Position numbers and translations under genes: made by a program. A stretch of DNA of 64,000 bases from Trichosporon coremiiforme (taxonomy: Eukaryota > Basidiomycota > Tremellomycetes > Trichosporonales > Trichosporonaceae), in contig BCJJ01000013.1 in NCBI GenBank assembly GCA_039545355.1, positions 1-64,000 of the forward strand, written 5' to 3'. Of the stretch, positions 10,118 to 21,127 are shown piece after piece. The stretch's first letter is position 1; the number at the start of each line of letters is the position of its first letter. The notes below the pieces were generated by a model. That model saw only the letters and a program-made list of their open reading frames with translations. It did no database searches and was not told the DNA's origin.

Positions 10118-10915
10118 CTAATATCCGCCCAAGGCAACCCCGGCAATGGGCTTGAAGGAGACGGTAGTGGGCTCGTCGGTGATGCCACGAGCCTTTGCGT
10201 CTTCAAGAATCGCAATCGTGGCTGTAGCACCAATTCGCGTAACGCCAATACTCATGACATGAAGAAGGTCATCGAGCGTCCTCACACCTCCGGCGGCCTT
10301 GATCTGAACCGAAGGCTTGGAATGCTTGCGCATAAGCTCTAGATCGGGAACCGTCGCTCCAGCGTAGGAATACATGCCGTTGGGCTGCTTGACAAAGCCG
10401 TATCCAGTGGACGTCTTGACAAAGGCGACATCGAGATGGGAGCAGATTTCGCAGAGCTTGACGATGTGTTGGCTCTGGAGATAGTCGTTCTCAAAGATGA
10501 CCTTGAGAACCGAGCCTTGCTTGACAACAGCGTCGTTGATCAATTTGATCTCGTTCTTGACATACTCCCAGTCTCCTCCGAGCGCTTTGCCGATGTTTAT
10601 GACCATATCAACCTCTTTCCCTCCGGCAGCAGCAGCAGCCTCGGCTTCATAAACCTTGACATCGGTCGTGCTGTTTCCGTGAGGGAATCCAATGACGGGG
10701 CAAATGGCCACATCCGAGCCTTTGAGGTGTTCTTTGGCCAGAGGTATGAGGTAGGGTTTGACACACGCCGTTGCCACGTTGTACTTTTTAGCAATAGCCA
10801 GGCCGTCGATGATGTCCGAGTCGGTCATCGTGGGATGAAGGAGCGAGTGGTCGATCATTTTGGCCAGCTGCGTGAGCGTGACAGTGATGGTATTGGCTTT
10901 GGTGTCGGTGGCCAT
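10118..10915 (-). CDS. Deoxyribose-phosphate aldolase (DeoC family)
   Basis: A single uninterrupted frame of 265 residues from the ATG at 10915, chosen because the family-like sequence begins just after it ('LAKMIDHSLLHP'); an in-frame ATG at 10993 would add 26 atypical residues. The enzyme reversibly cleaves 2-deoxyribose-5-phosphate to glyceraldehyde-3-phosphate and acetaldehyde, the last step of deoxynucleoside breakdown. Visible family features are the Schiff-base Lys in 'AFVKTSTGYG', the second active-site Lys in 'KAAGGVRT', and 'ACVKPYLI' near the N-terminus. Length is close to the usual 220-260. It is one of the few plainly intact genes in the subtelomeric third. The nearest neighbour is the Zn2Cys6 regulator at 11581, divergent to it, which is a candidate regulator by position only. 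Confidence 0.93.
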   Translation of the reverse strand: MATDTKANTITVTLTQLAKMIDHSLLHPTMTDSDIIDGLAIAKKYNVATACVKPYLIPLAKEHLKGSDVAICPVIGFPHGNSTTDVKVYEAEAAAAAGGKEVDMVINIGKALGGDWEYVKNEIKLINDAVVKQGSVLKVIFENDYLQSQHIVKLCEICSHLDVAFVKTSTGYGFVKQPNGMYSYAGATVPDLELMRKHSKPSVQIKAAGGVRTLDDLLHVMSIGVTRIGATATIAILEDAKARGITDEPTTVSFKPIAGVALGGY

Positions 10916-11369
10916 CGTGGAGGTGAATTGCAGTTGAAGAATGTGCTTTGTTGTCTGGTTTGTCGTCGTGATGCTCAGTTCCAACAGTGCCATGCACTAT
11001 TTATGTTGTTGGCATGACTCCAGGGCTGAAGATTGATACATCCTTGGTGATTTCCGGAAGGCATCCTGGGCGGACAACCCGAGAAACATTGCACATCTCG
11101 ACGGCCACATGCCCTGCGTGATGTGATGGCTCTTTTAAAGTAGTCCTCCGCTCACCCTCACCCTCGTAGAGAGCATGTCCATGTTCTCAAAACGCTGCGT
11201 TACTTACTGTACTTGCCAGATATGCAAAAGGTGCAGCAATTTGGTCAGTTTCAATGACAGAACCGTGCGTGACAGCGCAGCCGACAGGTACTACGGCATC
11301 GCTGGCTGGATGGCTTTCGATCTAAGGCACCTACCCCCACATCCACGCAAGCTGCAATCCGACGAATAT

Positions 11370-11543
11370 GGGGGTCATGGATAAATTCCATTCTCCGAGA
11401 GTACTTCCGCCAGAGCTCCCGTTTACGATCCGTCTCACCCTCAGTCCTTCTCATCCGGGGGTCATGGATAAGTTCCATTCTCCGAGAGTACTTCCGCCAG
11501 AGCTTCCGTTTACGATCCGTCTCACCCCCAGTCCTTCTCATCC
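11370..11543. repeat. Tandem duplication of an 87-bp block upstream of the regulator gene
   Basis: Bases 11370-11456 and 11457-11543 are head-to-tail copies of the same 87-bp block, differing at three positions by eye. The second copy ends 37 bp before the ATG at 11581. The block carries no obvious protein motif. Its place next to the start suggests a duplicated promoter or leader element. Confidence 0.9.
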
Positions 11544-11580
11544 ACACCATATCCCTTCAATCGCAGAGGCATTCGTCCTT

Positions 11581-14062
11581 ATGGAGCGAGACCAACCCTC
11601 GGATGCAGTGGCGCCCCGCAAACGGTCAAGGAACACCACTGCATGTATCCAGGTCTGTCATCTTGATTCCTTTTCCGACGCAGCGCTGACCTTTATAGTG
11701 CCGAAATCGCAAGATACGGTGTACTGGACAACCTCCAAACCCGTGCCCAACGTGCCAAGACCTAGAGGTAGACTGCCATTGGCCCGTCGGTGATGGTCGG
11801 TCATCGAGCGCTCGGAAAGCACGATTTAAAGCGAGGTACAAAGCGACTCAGGCCGGCGCAGTTCGTCCGTTTGACAACTCCACCGATGTCCAGGACGTCA
11901 ACGAATTCAATGACTTGCAATCGTTATCGACATTTACTCAGTCCTCCCATGGCTTCCCTCTCTTGACCAGGGAGCCTGCGGCACGTAGCGAGTCTGCTTT
12001 CGACTCGCTGGACGCCGAGCAGCTCATCAACGCGCTTACTGATCGAATTCCCGTTATTGACCCAAGCGGTCCAATAGGGACGAACCCGTACTTGAGGTCT
12101 ACATGGTCTCCCCCAGCTGGCATGTCGTATAGCGCCGACACCAATACCCCAAGCATTGTTCGCGTGACTTGGTGGCGACCGCATGGACAGACTGCCATTG
12201 CCCCAGGTGAGCGAGAGATTGGGTTTCCAGCTGACGGCGAGGCCTCAAGAAGATTACTCTCAAAGTCCGAGTTCTGGATCCTGACTGGAGCCCGCAGTAT
12301 CGCAACTCAACGTCGGGATCAGAGACATCGCTGGAGCAAGATCTCATAGACGATGATGGTCGCCCCATACAGGCGCTCATGCGGCATCTTCTGGACGTCT
12401 TCTTCACCCACCTGGCGTGTCAGTTTCCCTATCTTGATCGTCAAGGCCTTGAAGCTTCGGTGGAGAACGGTGACGGCTCAACCTTCCTGTTGATCTGCAT
12501 CGCAGCGATATCCGCGAGGTGAGTCTGCTGCGCCGTCGGCATCGTCCATTGCCAACGCGTCAGGTTTTCCACCCATCCCTCCATCGCCCTACCCAACTTG
12601 GAACCGCACAGGCGCGGAGCTGCATTTGCCGACAGGGCCAAAATCATGTTGGGCTCAATGCTCAGCGTGCCGTCCCGAGATACCGTCATCTCGTTCTTGC
12701 TTTTAGCCATGGTCGCTGCCGGGAATGGCAAGTTTATACGTGCAGACGTCGATGCTGACTCGATAGACTCTGAAGCAGAGGTCTGGACAATGGTGGGCCT
12801 GGCCGTCCGTATGAGCTTGGACATGGGTCTTCACCGGGTGAGTACGCAGCCAAACCCACCGCAGATGCTGACCGAAAGGACCAATCCGGAGAATCAAGCA
12901 TCTCCGAGGAAGAACGCCGGTTAGACCGACTCGTCTTCGGCTCCGTCGTGCTATACGACCATTCGCTGTGCTTTGGCGTTGGTCGCCCTACGTCCATGCA
13001 CTTGGCCGACGTCACGCAGGTCCTTCCCACTTGCGAGGATATCGGTCACCAAGCTGCCTCGGATTCCCCCAGTCCGACATCGCCTTTCCCTTATGCCGTT
13101 CGGCAGATGATGTTGCTCGGCCGACTGGTTGTCAGCTGGAATATCGCAAAGCGGGACGATTCAGTTGAGCAGGCAGCTCGACAAGCGCGCACTGCTGCTG
13201 TGAATGCCTACAGCGAGCTCCCTCCTGACCTAGAATGGGGCATTGTCAAGTGAGTTTTCGGACGTGACATGTGCTGAACTCCTCAGTTTGCAAAAGCATA
13301 ACGCGGCTCATCAAGGGCTCATGTTCATCAACTTGCATCTTTGGATGCACACCATCATTGTCAGCTGCAAAACACCTCGGCACGCTCTTTGCTAACATCT
13401 AGGCGGCTGAATACTTGGCTGAACCGAGCTCATTACAAAACGTATCTGCTGGCGTGGCAAGCGTCTGGCGGCACTCGGTTCACGTCATAGGCGAGATTCT
13501 TGTCCTCAGCGACGTTGTCGACCCGTTCATGTACATGGCGCAGCCGTTGATCAATGTTGCGCCGTTCACTGCAGGCTGTTGCTACGTCAGGGGTGAGTGT
13601 GATGTCCAATCCGAGCTCATGGCAGAGATGGAGCAGTCGCTAGCCGACGCAATGCGTACTTCCACGGCCGGATCGAGAATAGCGCTACCTACCGACCTAT
13701 CTGCCAGACATGATGGCCATTCTGACACTATGCTAAAAAGCATTGCGGCAACAAAGGTATCTCAGTTGCTCCAAGCGCTGGAGCGGATGACGCCGTACTG
13801 GTCCGGTATCTCATGGATCGCCGAGAGCCTCAGACAGCGGCTGAACGGCATTCGTGACGTCAATTTAACGGAAATCAAGGAGAGGATTGACACACACGTC
13901 GTGCTCCGGGACCCAGGCGTCCTCAGAAAATGGAGCTCTAATCGAGGGCGGATGATCAATTCTGATGGCTCCTCGAGTATCAGGAGGGGAGATTTTGCCG
14001 ACTTCCTGAGCGCATTTCTGAGCGGCACGGACACCGAAAGAGAACATGGCTCTCAAGCTTGA
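11581..14062 (+). CDS. Zn2Cys6 fungal-specific transcription factor, seven exons, 744 residues
   Basis: Model: 11581-11652, 11699-12206, 12242-12518, 12564-12837, 12879-13249, 13287-13359, 13403-14062. All junctions are GT-AG, introns are 35-46 nt and every phase agrees. Residues 23-52 form a canonical binuclear zinc cluster: C-I-Q-C-R-N-R-K-I-R-C, then C-P-T-C and C, spaced C-x2-C-x6-C-x7-C-x2-C-x6-C; the first intron falls between the first two Cys. The middle of the protein carries the fungal-trans domain ('LRHLLDVFFTHLACQFPYLDR' region near 12400 and 'VWTMVGLAVRMSLDMGLHR' near 12790). The product is expected to be a nuclear DNA-binding activator. DeoC lies divergently on the left and a transporter/dehydrogenase pair on the right, candidate targets by position. 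Appears intact. Confidence 0.88.
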
Positions 14063-14239
14063 GCCGACCTCTGCGTTCGCACGAGGCTCCCTGTTGTTCT
14101 GCTTTTGTACTTTGAATGTAATTTAGGATGCTTTGTGTACAGTAAGATGCATTCCTTGCGATATCTACGGCGTAGTTTGAGCTTCTGACCGAACACCCTG
14201 CTGACTTGATCCTCCCCGAGTCAAGCCGTATGGGTGTAT

Positions 14240-15481
14240 TCTGTACTGTTGGCAGCACAGGCAATGAGGGGTGGCGGGGCTTGGGTGCCTTTGTGAAGCA
14301 AGATATAACGCCTGACAAAGTACGGGAGCCAGACAGTATTCTGTGGAAACACCTCGGCGCTGTATTGGAAAGCGACGGGACCTTCGGTGAAGGAAAAGAA
14401 GATGGTGAAATGTAGATGAACATTGCCACAAGGCCAGTGCGAAGCTTGGGCTCCTCGGGGGGGATGAGAAAGCACAAGCCTGCCCCGAGGAGAAAAATGC
14501 ACATCATGGGAAATCCCTGGCGTTAGCACCGGGGCACGACAGCACAGCACCTACGAAGAGGAGAAGAGACCGACGACCGAAAGAGTCGATGAGGAACAGG
14601 CCTGGGATAGCAAACACACTGTGAGTCAGAACACCAGGTAATCAGTTGGCTTCATATAAGTTGAGGGCACCAAACCCGAGGGAGGCATACAGGGCCTGCG
14701 TCGGTGTGAACCCACCGTCGACGAAGACGGTAGACGAGTAAAATGCGATTACTGAGGAGTGAGCAGGTAGTCTGGTGCCGGGATGGAACGACTCACTGTT
14801 GATACCGCACATCTGCTGTGCAATCATGACCATTCCGGCTGCCAGGGTTCCGCGTCGAATGCGTGGCACAGTGAACAGCTCTGAAAACCTTCGCAGGTAG
14901 CTCGCCCCGCGTGCCAACTTGACTTCCTCCTCGTATAAAACGTGCGAATAGTACAGATCCCGGGCAGCGATGACGGGATGGGTCCGAAGCTTCAAGAAGC
15001 TCTCGAACGCGTCGTTGCATCTGCCTTTCTTCATCAGGCATCGAGGGCTTTCTGGGCAGAACAAGATGCCAAGCATATGGGGGATGGCGGGTATGAAGGC
15101 TGAACCATGCTGTAGCCGCCGGGCCATCCGGTCCACATCCTTGACGATGACGTTTGCAGCATTTCCGAGGAATATGGCTAATGGTCAGCACGGTGGGAGC
15201 TAGATTGACTGACCGAAAGTGACCCATAGCTGCCAAAACATGACCATCGCTCCACGGACACGTGCGGGTGCCATCTCGGAGGAATACACGGCGACGCAAG
15301 CATTCTTCATGCCGACCCCGATGCCCATGATGAGTCTCACCGCCAATAGTCCTTGCCAGGGTTGAGCACATGCACTGCCAATGGGTGTCACGAAGAGAAT
15401 CAGTGAGCTGATGAAGATCTCTCCTCGTCGACCAAGAGCGTCTGCATACCGCAGCCAACTCCAACGAATTCGACCCGGAAC
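14240..15481 (-). pseudogene. Truncated MFS sugar (myo-inositol-type) transporter
   Basis: Minus-strand pieces match the MFS inositol/sugar transporter family in order: 'DALGRRGEIFISSLI' near 15430, 'VRLIMGIGVGMKNACVAVYSSEMAPARVRGAMV' region near 15260-15340, 'FCPESPRCLMKKGR' near 15040, 'MIAQQMCGIN' near 14820, 'FAIPGLFLIDSFGRRSL' near 14580 and 'EGPVAFQYSAEVFP' near 14370. Several short introns separate them. The first transmembrane segments are absent: upstream of the GRRGE motif all frames hit stops within 60 bp and the stop of the dehydrogenase gene lies at 15566. After 'AEVFP' the last helices and the PETK-type tail are also missing. Loss of both ends argues for a pseudogene. Confidence 0.75.
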
Positions 15482-15565
15482 CCATAAGAGACGGTTTTAT
15501 CAGAGGCCATTCTAACACTGGCAATGCATGTGACCCTCTGATTGTCCCGATGAATTACAACTAGA

Positions 15566-16781
15566 TTAGACGCAAGTGGAACCACCGTAAACAGCCAAAA
15601 CGGCTCCGGTCACCCAGGGTGCGTCTCTTGCGAGATAGATGACCGCGTTGGTGATGTGTCGTGAAACCACTTCACGGACATCAGTCGGCTCTCCGCCAAT
15701 GTGGCGTTCTACTAGCGGAACCACCTCCCGAAGGCTCGACTCTATTCTACACTGAGGCGGAACACGTATATAAAGGTCAGAACCTCCATATCCGTAGCCT
15801 CATCGTATGAATCGTCTCACATCTCTTATCCTCGGTCAACCCAGCTCTCGCCGATCCCGGTCTCACGCAGGCTTGCATCCCGAGGATACGACATGATATC
15901 ACGCCCAGATCCTTGATGCGGCCACGGGGTGTTGCGCCGAGCGCGAATCTCTGGAGCAAGTGGTTTGCCGCCCATGTCACCCGCCGAGTCTGCAATGAGC
16001 GACTATACGCACAGGAAGGGCTTACATCCTGGGCAGACCGAGTTGCAGTTGATCCGGAAAGGCGCGTAGTCGACGGCGACTGTTCTTGTGAGGTTGATGA
16101 CACCTGCCCTGGAGGCACTGTACGCCGCTGCCGTCAATTCTGTTCCCATATACGCCAAACCCACGCTCCCAAGGGCCAGTAACGAGACCGTGCAAACTGC
16201 CAATGTTGATAATGGCCCCGCGAGAGCCCCTTTGGCCTTCTGGGGATCCCGAAACGAGCGAGTCGCCAAGGGAGGCGTTTACATCAATGTCGGCAGGAAG
16301 GGGTTCGGGCTCTTGTTGCAACATTTGCTCGACAGCCGATTTTGTACCATTCCAGACGCCGAAAAGATTCACATCGACCACTCGCTTGGCGAAAGCAGCG
16401 TTCTCAGTATGGATTCCTAGGTGAGGCACGCCAGGTTCATGTTCCCCCCATGCCAGCGTTGTTCACCTTGATGTCTAAGCGGTTCCGGCTCGATTGTTGT
16501 ACCACAAACTGGACGGCTGTCCTGTATGCCTCAAGATCGGTCACGTCGAGCTCGAAAAAGTGACCTTTGTCGCCGTTGTGCAGGATGAGTTCGTGCGTTG
16601 GCACATAATCATCTCCCTGGCTAGCAGGCCGAGCCTTGAGGTCAGCGCAGACTACCTCGCACCCCAATCGAGCCAAGCGGAGAGCGATGGATCGACCAAA
16701 CCCCGAGGACGAGCCGGTCACAATCGCCGTTCGACCCCGAAGCATGAGAAAATCCGGAGCGGCTTTGAGAGAGGGCAGCAT
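15566..16781 (-). pseudogene. Short-chain dehydrogenase/reductase with a frameshift and altered active-site Lys
   Basis: From the ATG at 16781, 'LRGRTAIVTGSSSGFGRSIALRLA' carries the TGxxxGxG NAD(P) site, followed by 'VNNAGMG'. A run of six G (16443-16453 region) puts the rest one base out of frame: removing one G would read straight on into 'EHEPGVPHLGIHTENAAFAKRV'. Later exons give the Ser of 'INIGSLHE' and, after an intron, 'AAAYSASRAGV', where the usual Y-x-x-x-K is Y-x-x-x-R. The C-terminus ('LARDAPWVTGAVLAVYGGST') ends at TAA 15566-15568. The frameshift could be a sequencing error, but together with the Lys-to-Arg change it suggests loss of function. A TATA-like TTATAA lies about 80 bp upstream. 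The transporter remnant follows on the same strand. Confidence 0.75.
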
Positions 16782-16989
16782 TCCAGGGTGAAAAGGACCG
16801 GTGTTTTGTGGGTGGTGAGAAACTACTGTTGTGGCTCCATCACATTCTTGAGTGTTATAAGTCGCGTGTGGTGAAGTCGGCCAAGGCTCGGAAGTTACGA
16901 CCAGGGCACCTCTGCATCCAGTCCCCGGAAACCACATCGGAACTATGAAGACGTCACGTACAAGTGGGTCAGCTGACTCGGAAGATGTG

Positions 16990-17350
16990 GACCCATTCGA
17001 CTAGCCCAATGCAGCTCGGCGATGCTTCTCCTCCATGCGAACTTTAATCACGGCAACGCCATGTGGGGTTCCAAGATCCCTCGGGAATGTGGCAAACAAT
17101 GACTTCCGACCGGGCTTCGGATTTCGACCCGGAAGTCGAAACATTTCACGCAACAGGCTGCACTCCAATAACAAGAGATAGGCACCAAGCTGGCACCCTT
17201 CAAAACTGCCTGTGACGCTCTTTACCGACGCCCCACCGATGCCACGGCCGAAGAGGAAATGTGGAGCAGTAGGTGATACAAAAGAAAAGGCCGCCAACAA
17301 CATTTCGCTGATGACGTTAGGCTGGATCAGCAGCAGACGTTAGTCGCCAA
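16990..17350. other. Intergenic, no gene recognised
   Basis: About 360 bp between the dehydrogenase promoter region and the transcription-factor remnant. An open frame of 100 codons on the minus strand has no recognisable motif and no conserved composition. Confidence 0.4.
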
Positions 17351-17369
17351 CGAGTGGAAAACTCGTCAG

Positions 17370-18752
17370 ATCCAGCATCGACCAATCGTGTAACCACCGC
17401 GTTCACCGCACTCACTACCGGTGACATTCTCAAGTTCGTACAAGTCTATCGTGAGACATTGTATCCCCTGTATGTAAACACACATTGACTCTGCTCACGC
17501 GTTTCAGCTTCTGTTTCTTCTTGTGGCCAAGCTTCATCTCTGATATCAAAGCAGATCGTCACAGGGCAGATGCCGCATTTGGAAGCACCGTCTTGGCGGT
17601 TTGCGCATTTGCGGCATCTGTGACCGATGAGCGGATCAACGATATCGACCCTGCCGAGCTCCAAGAGCTTGCCACCTCCACTGCGAATCAACGGGACAAA
17701 CAGTTGGCCGAGTTCGACGACTTGCGCGCGCGTATGCCCTCCTAATTGGTGTCGGGATGCATGTGGGCAACACCAAGTTGATCCAGGCGGCGTTGAGACA
17801 GTATTTGGCGCTGTGGTGTTTACTCAGTTTCAACGACGAGAGCAAGTGGCCGCCTGGACTTTCCCAGTGGCAGCTCCAGGGGCGCCGATGCTTGGTACGA
17901 AATCGAGGTCGATTGAAAACTCACAAGCAGTACTGGCCGACATACACACAAGGGACTCTTCTGTCCTTCATCTGGCGAACCGCACCCCTGCACCGCGATT
18001 CCATCAGTCTGGTGGCATATCCCGACGGAAGCCTTGACGCTGACGACGGCCTCATTCACAATGGGGTATAGAGCGAAGGATTCAACGCGGTGACGGACCT
18101 ATATCGCGTCCTCAACACGGCTCTCGAGTCGCCTCCAGTCAACAGATTGCAGGTCGCCGACCTCCCGCTACGGCAGATCTTGACATCTTCCATTCCTCCC
18201 TCACCAGCAGTTCAGGAAATGTTGACATCGGTTGACGTACTGCACGCCGACTTGTGTCATATGTTCACGCCACTGTTCGAGCTCGGGGGCGATATGAAGC
18301 AGGATAGATTCTCGTTTCAGTCAGCCAACTGGCGAGTTACCGTTCACTCTGTGAAATTGGCCATCTTGTGTACTTATCCCGGTGGGGACGTCGAGTGGTG
18401 CGATGTCGCTGGAGAACTGCTTGACTCATTGGACGATTCAGCGCAAAGACACTTGAAAGATATTAGGGCGCATGTTGTAAGTCTGATTCTGACATCTCAA
18501 GTACGAGGCTGAAATATCCAGCTGCATCAGCTGCGCAATGTATCAGATCTGGTGTCCACAACTCTGCGCAAGCCACTCCCCATTGCGCTCTATCCCAAAA
18601 TCAGGCTGATCGTGCAGAAACTGGGCCTGCTTTTCGACAGACTGGTACCCGAGCTGTTGGGGCAATGTCAGCGACATTTATCCCAAGGTTTTTTCATCTT
18701 GGTTAAGCGTATGGATTCATTGATGGAACTTGGCAATGGCGAGGGCACATGA
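17370..18752 (+). pseudogene. Fungal-specific transcription factor remnant (fungal-trans region, no DNA-binding domain)
   Basis: A good intron (donor GTATGT at about 17470, acceptor TTTCAG at about 17508) joins 'FKFVQVYRETLYPL' to 'FCFFLWPSFISDIKADRHRADAAFG' and 'TVLAVCAFAASVTDERI', which match the start of the fungal-trans (PF04082-type) domain. Past about 17745 the frame breaks, with overlapping frames that no clear intron reconciles, and a further stretch at 18090-18512 includes 'FSFQSANWRVTVHSVKLAIL', typical of the C-terminal half. No zinc cluster is found upstream to 16990. Interpreted as a decayed regulator, the third of this class in the first 19 kb. Confidence 0.55.
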
Positions 18753-19102
18753 GCGGCCCGTGTTCAGCGAAGATTAGCAGACATGATTAAAGTTTGATCA
18801 GCTTGACCGGTCTTGATTAGTCAATGCAGCTGCTTGATTATAAAAGTTGGCTAACTCGAAAAGCCCTTGTCTAAGACAAGTGTTACCACACCACCTGGCC
18901 CAATATATCCGCAATCGAGCACAATTCTGCCTGCTCCGCCCCGGTTCTCCTTGTAGATTCTGCTCTTCCATGCATGAATAGGTACACGGAGGACTCCTTA
19001 GCACCGATCGAGACGCCGGCACGACAATATGGCTTCCTCTCCCGAGCTTCAACAACTCTAAACCCATTATACATGTCTACTCGTTCAGCTTCCTGCCCTC
19101 AT

Positions 19103-19720
19103 CTAGTATCCGGTCGGCTTGGTAAAGCTAGAAACGCTCAGATGCGAGCATCCTGTAGTGTCGCAACCGTTGTTCTGGACCGTGTTCCCCCACCACGAAA
19201 ACTTGTCTGCTGCGCCCGTATAGGTGACGCAAAAGTACATGAGAATCACGGCAATGGCTACTCCGGCATCCAAAGCGACGGCCGTGGACATGTTGTACTT
19301 TCTCCACCATACCGTCTTCTTCTTGTGAATCAGATATCCAAAGATCAGGGCCACGACAAACCATGACGAAAAGCTGATACCAGTGTTTGTCGGGATGGCT
19401 GTGCCGGATGCAATAATGAGGACGGGGTTGACGAGCCTCCACCTGCTGTTGGGCCATCGGCGCTGACCCAGGTAGACGACGACGCAAATGACGGCTGCTG
19501 GGATGATAAAGTAGTAGATCCCCACATAACTCCCTCCTGCTTTGAACTGCTTGTCTCCGAACAGTCCCCATGCAGTGTGCTGGTTGAAGCTGACCGATGC
19601 TTTGCGGGAGACAAAGTTGTTTTGAGCCTTTGCCGTGCAGACTCGCAGTGGCACCGCCACTGGGAACGACCGGCACCCCGGCTGAGGTGGCGTCCGCCAC
19701 TGCCCAACGCTTCCTTGCGA
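19103..19720 (-). pseudogene. C-terminal fragment of an OPT-family oligopeptide transporter
   Basis: The frame gives 'WGLFGDKQFKAGGSYVGIYYF', then hydrophobic segments, 'IPTNTGISFSSWFVVALIFGYLI', 'WWRKYNMSTAVALDAGVAIAVI' and 'FSWWGNTVQNNGCDT', which is the conserved C-terminal third of OPT transporters (small-peptide/proton symporters). The preceding two thirds are absent: upstream the sequence merges into the Asp-box gene on the same strand. About 170 residues remain, with perhaps four or five membrane segments, and no start codon. A recombination or deletion that fused two neighbouring genes is the simplest reading. Confidence 0.7.
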
Positions 19721-21127
19721 CGATCGCAAAAGAGAAGTGCCTCAACCTTCCAAGCGGCATGACCGTGCCCTTCACCCCGCTGGTGTTCACTGCCGAGGAC
19801 CTTGCCGCTCTTGCCGAGCATGTACGCGTCGTCACCGGTCGCCTTGAGAGTGTATCCGCTGAGCGTACCAGTGAGGGGCTTGACGCCATCGGCCGCGTCA
19901 TGGGAGATGTTGATGTAGTCGCCGTTCTTGCCGTTGGCGCAGTAAAAAGAGCAGTAGCCTCGCCAGTGGCGGCCGGTGATCTGGCCGCCCGTCTTGGACA
20001 CGGCGTCGACGAACCACCGGTACCAGCTAGAGGTCTTGTAGTTGTCGCCCGAGGTGCCAAGCAGGCTCCACTTGGGCACAGCGATGTCGTCGCAGACGTA
20101 GTATTCCTGCGGCGTAACCCCCTCCTCGGGGCTCTTGGGCTCTGCGATCCACTTGTTGATGAACGCATTATACGTCACATCCATGACGAACAGGCGTGAA
20201 GTTCCCGGCGCCGTGCCGGCCATGACCTGGTCTTCAGCCTTGCCGGGCGTGTGCGGGTCATACTCGACCCGGGTGTACCCGTTCAGGTCCACAGAGGTCG
20301 GGACGAGTGCGCTCTCCTTGCCGCCGATGCCGGGTTGGTCCCAGCTCCCCTTGTAATACTCCTTGAAGTTGGTGAGCTTATCCGAGAGACGAGCACGCGC
20401 AGCATGCGAGTAGAACATCTTCCAGCCACCTTTCGGCCCCTTGTTGACAACGCGTGAGTTGTAAAAGACGTAGACATACCCGCCCTTGAGGTCGTAGGTG
20501 ATGCGGGGGTCGCCGTTACCCCAGTAATACGTGCTTTCGGGGAAGGTGGCATTGTCACCACGCTTCGTGCTGTACGGCGCCGTGAGCAGATGCTCAGTGA
20601 TCATCCAAGTGCGACCCTGGTCCTTGGAAACGGCGCGGTCGATCGCATCAAAGTGCATCCAGTCGCCGAAGGGGCTCGGAGTGAACTCGTTGTGCACGAG
20701 GCCAATCCAGTCGCCGGTGTCGGGGTCGACCCACAGCCCCGCCAGGTCGCAGAAGTTCCTCTCTTTATACGACGACGTCGGGGGAGGCATAGTCGCCTCG
20801 CGGCCCGTAGGCGAGCGCACCGTGCACCGGAACGTCGTCTCGTTGTTTCGGTCGCGCGGCTCGTGGGGGTCAAAGGCGTTGGACAGAGCCGAGTTGTACG
20901 CGAGCGAGTCAAAGTCTTGGCCAGAGTAAAACGACCACTTGGCAGCTCCCGGCACCGTGAGGGGCAGACGGCATGGCGTAGAGCGAATGCGAGGACTGCG
21001 CGTAGAACGTTCCGTCCTTGTCGACGAAGGAGAACGTCGGCGTATCGTCGGGGTACGTCCATTGACCGATCTCGCCCACGGTGAGGCCGCCGAGCGTCTT
21101 GGTCGCCAAGAGAAGAAGAGCAAACAT
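19721..21127 (-). CDS. Secreted Asp-box (BNR/sialidase-type beta-propeller) protein, one frameshift
   Basis: The ATG at 21127 opens a short hydrophobic leader ('MFALLLLATKTLGG') followed by 'EIGQWTYPDDTPTFSF', a plausible secreted N-terminus. Near 20960 a C4 run shifts the frame by one base, and the protein continues in the next frame as 'LTVPGAAKWSFYSGQDF' through 'CDLAGLWVDPDTGDWIGLVHNEF'. 'SKDQGRTW' near 20630 is a textbook Asp box (S-x-D-x-G-x-T-W). These features fit a sialidase-like or glycoside-hydrolase beta-propeller acting outside the cell; the substrate is unknown. The 3' end is unclear: after 'GYTLKATGDDAYMLGKSGK' (about 19800) the sequence passes into OPT-transporter coding sequence. 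The frameshift may be a real lesion or a homopolymer error. Confidence 0.6.
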
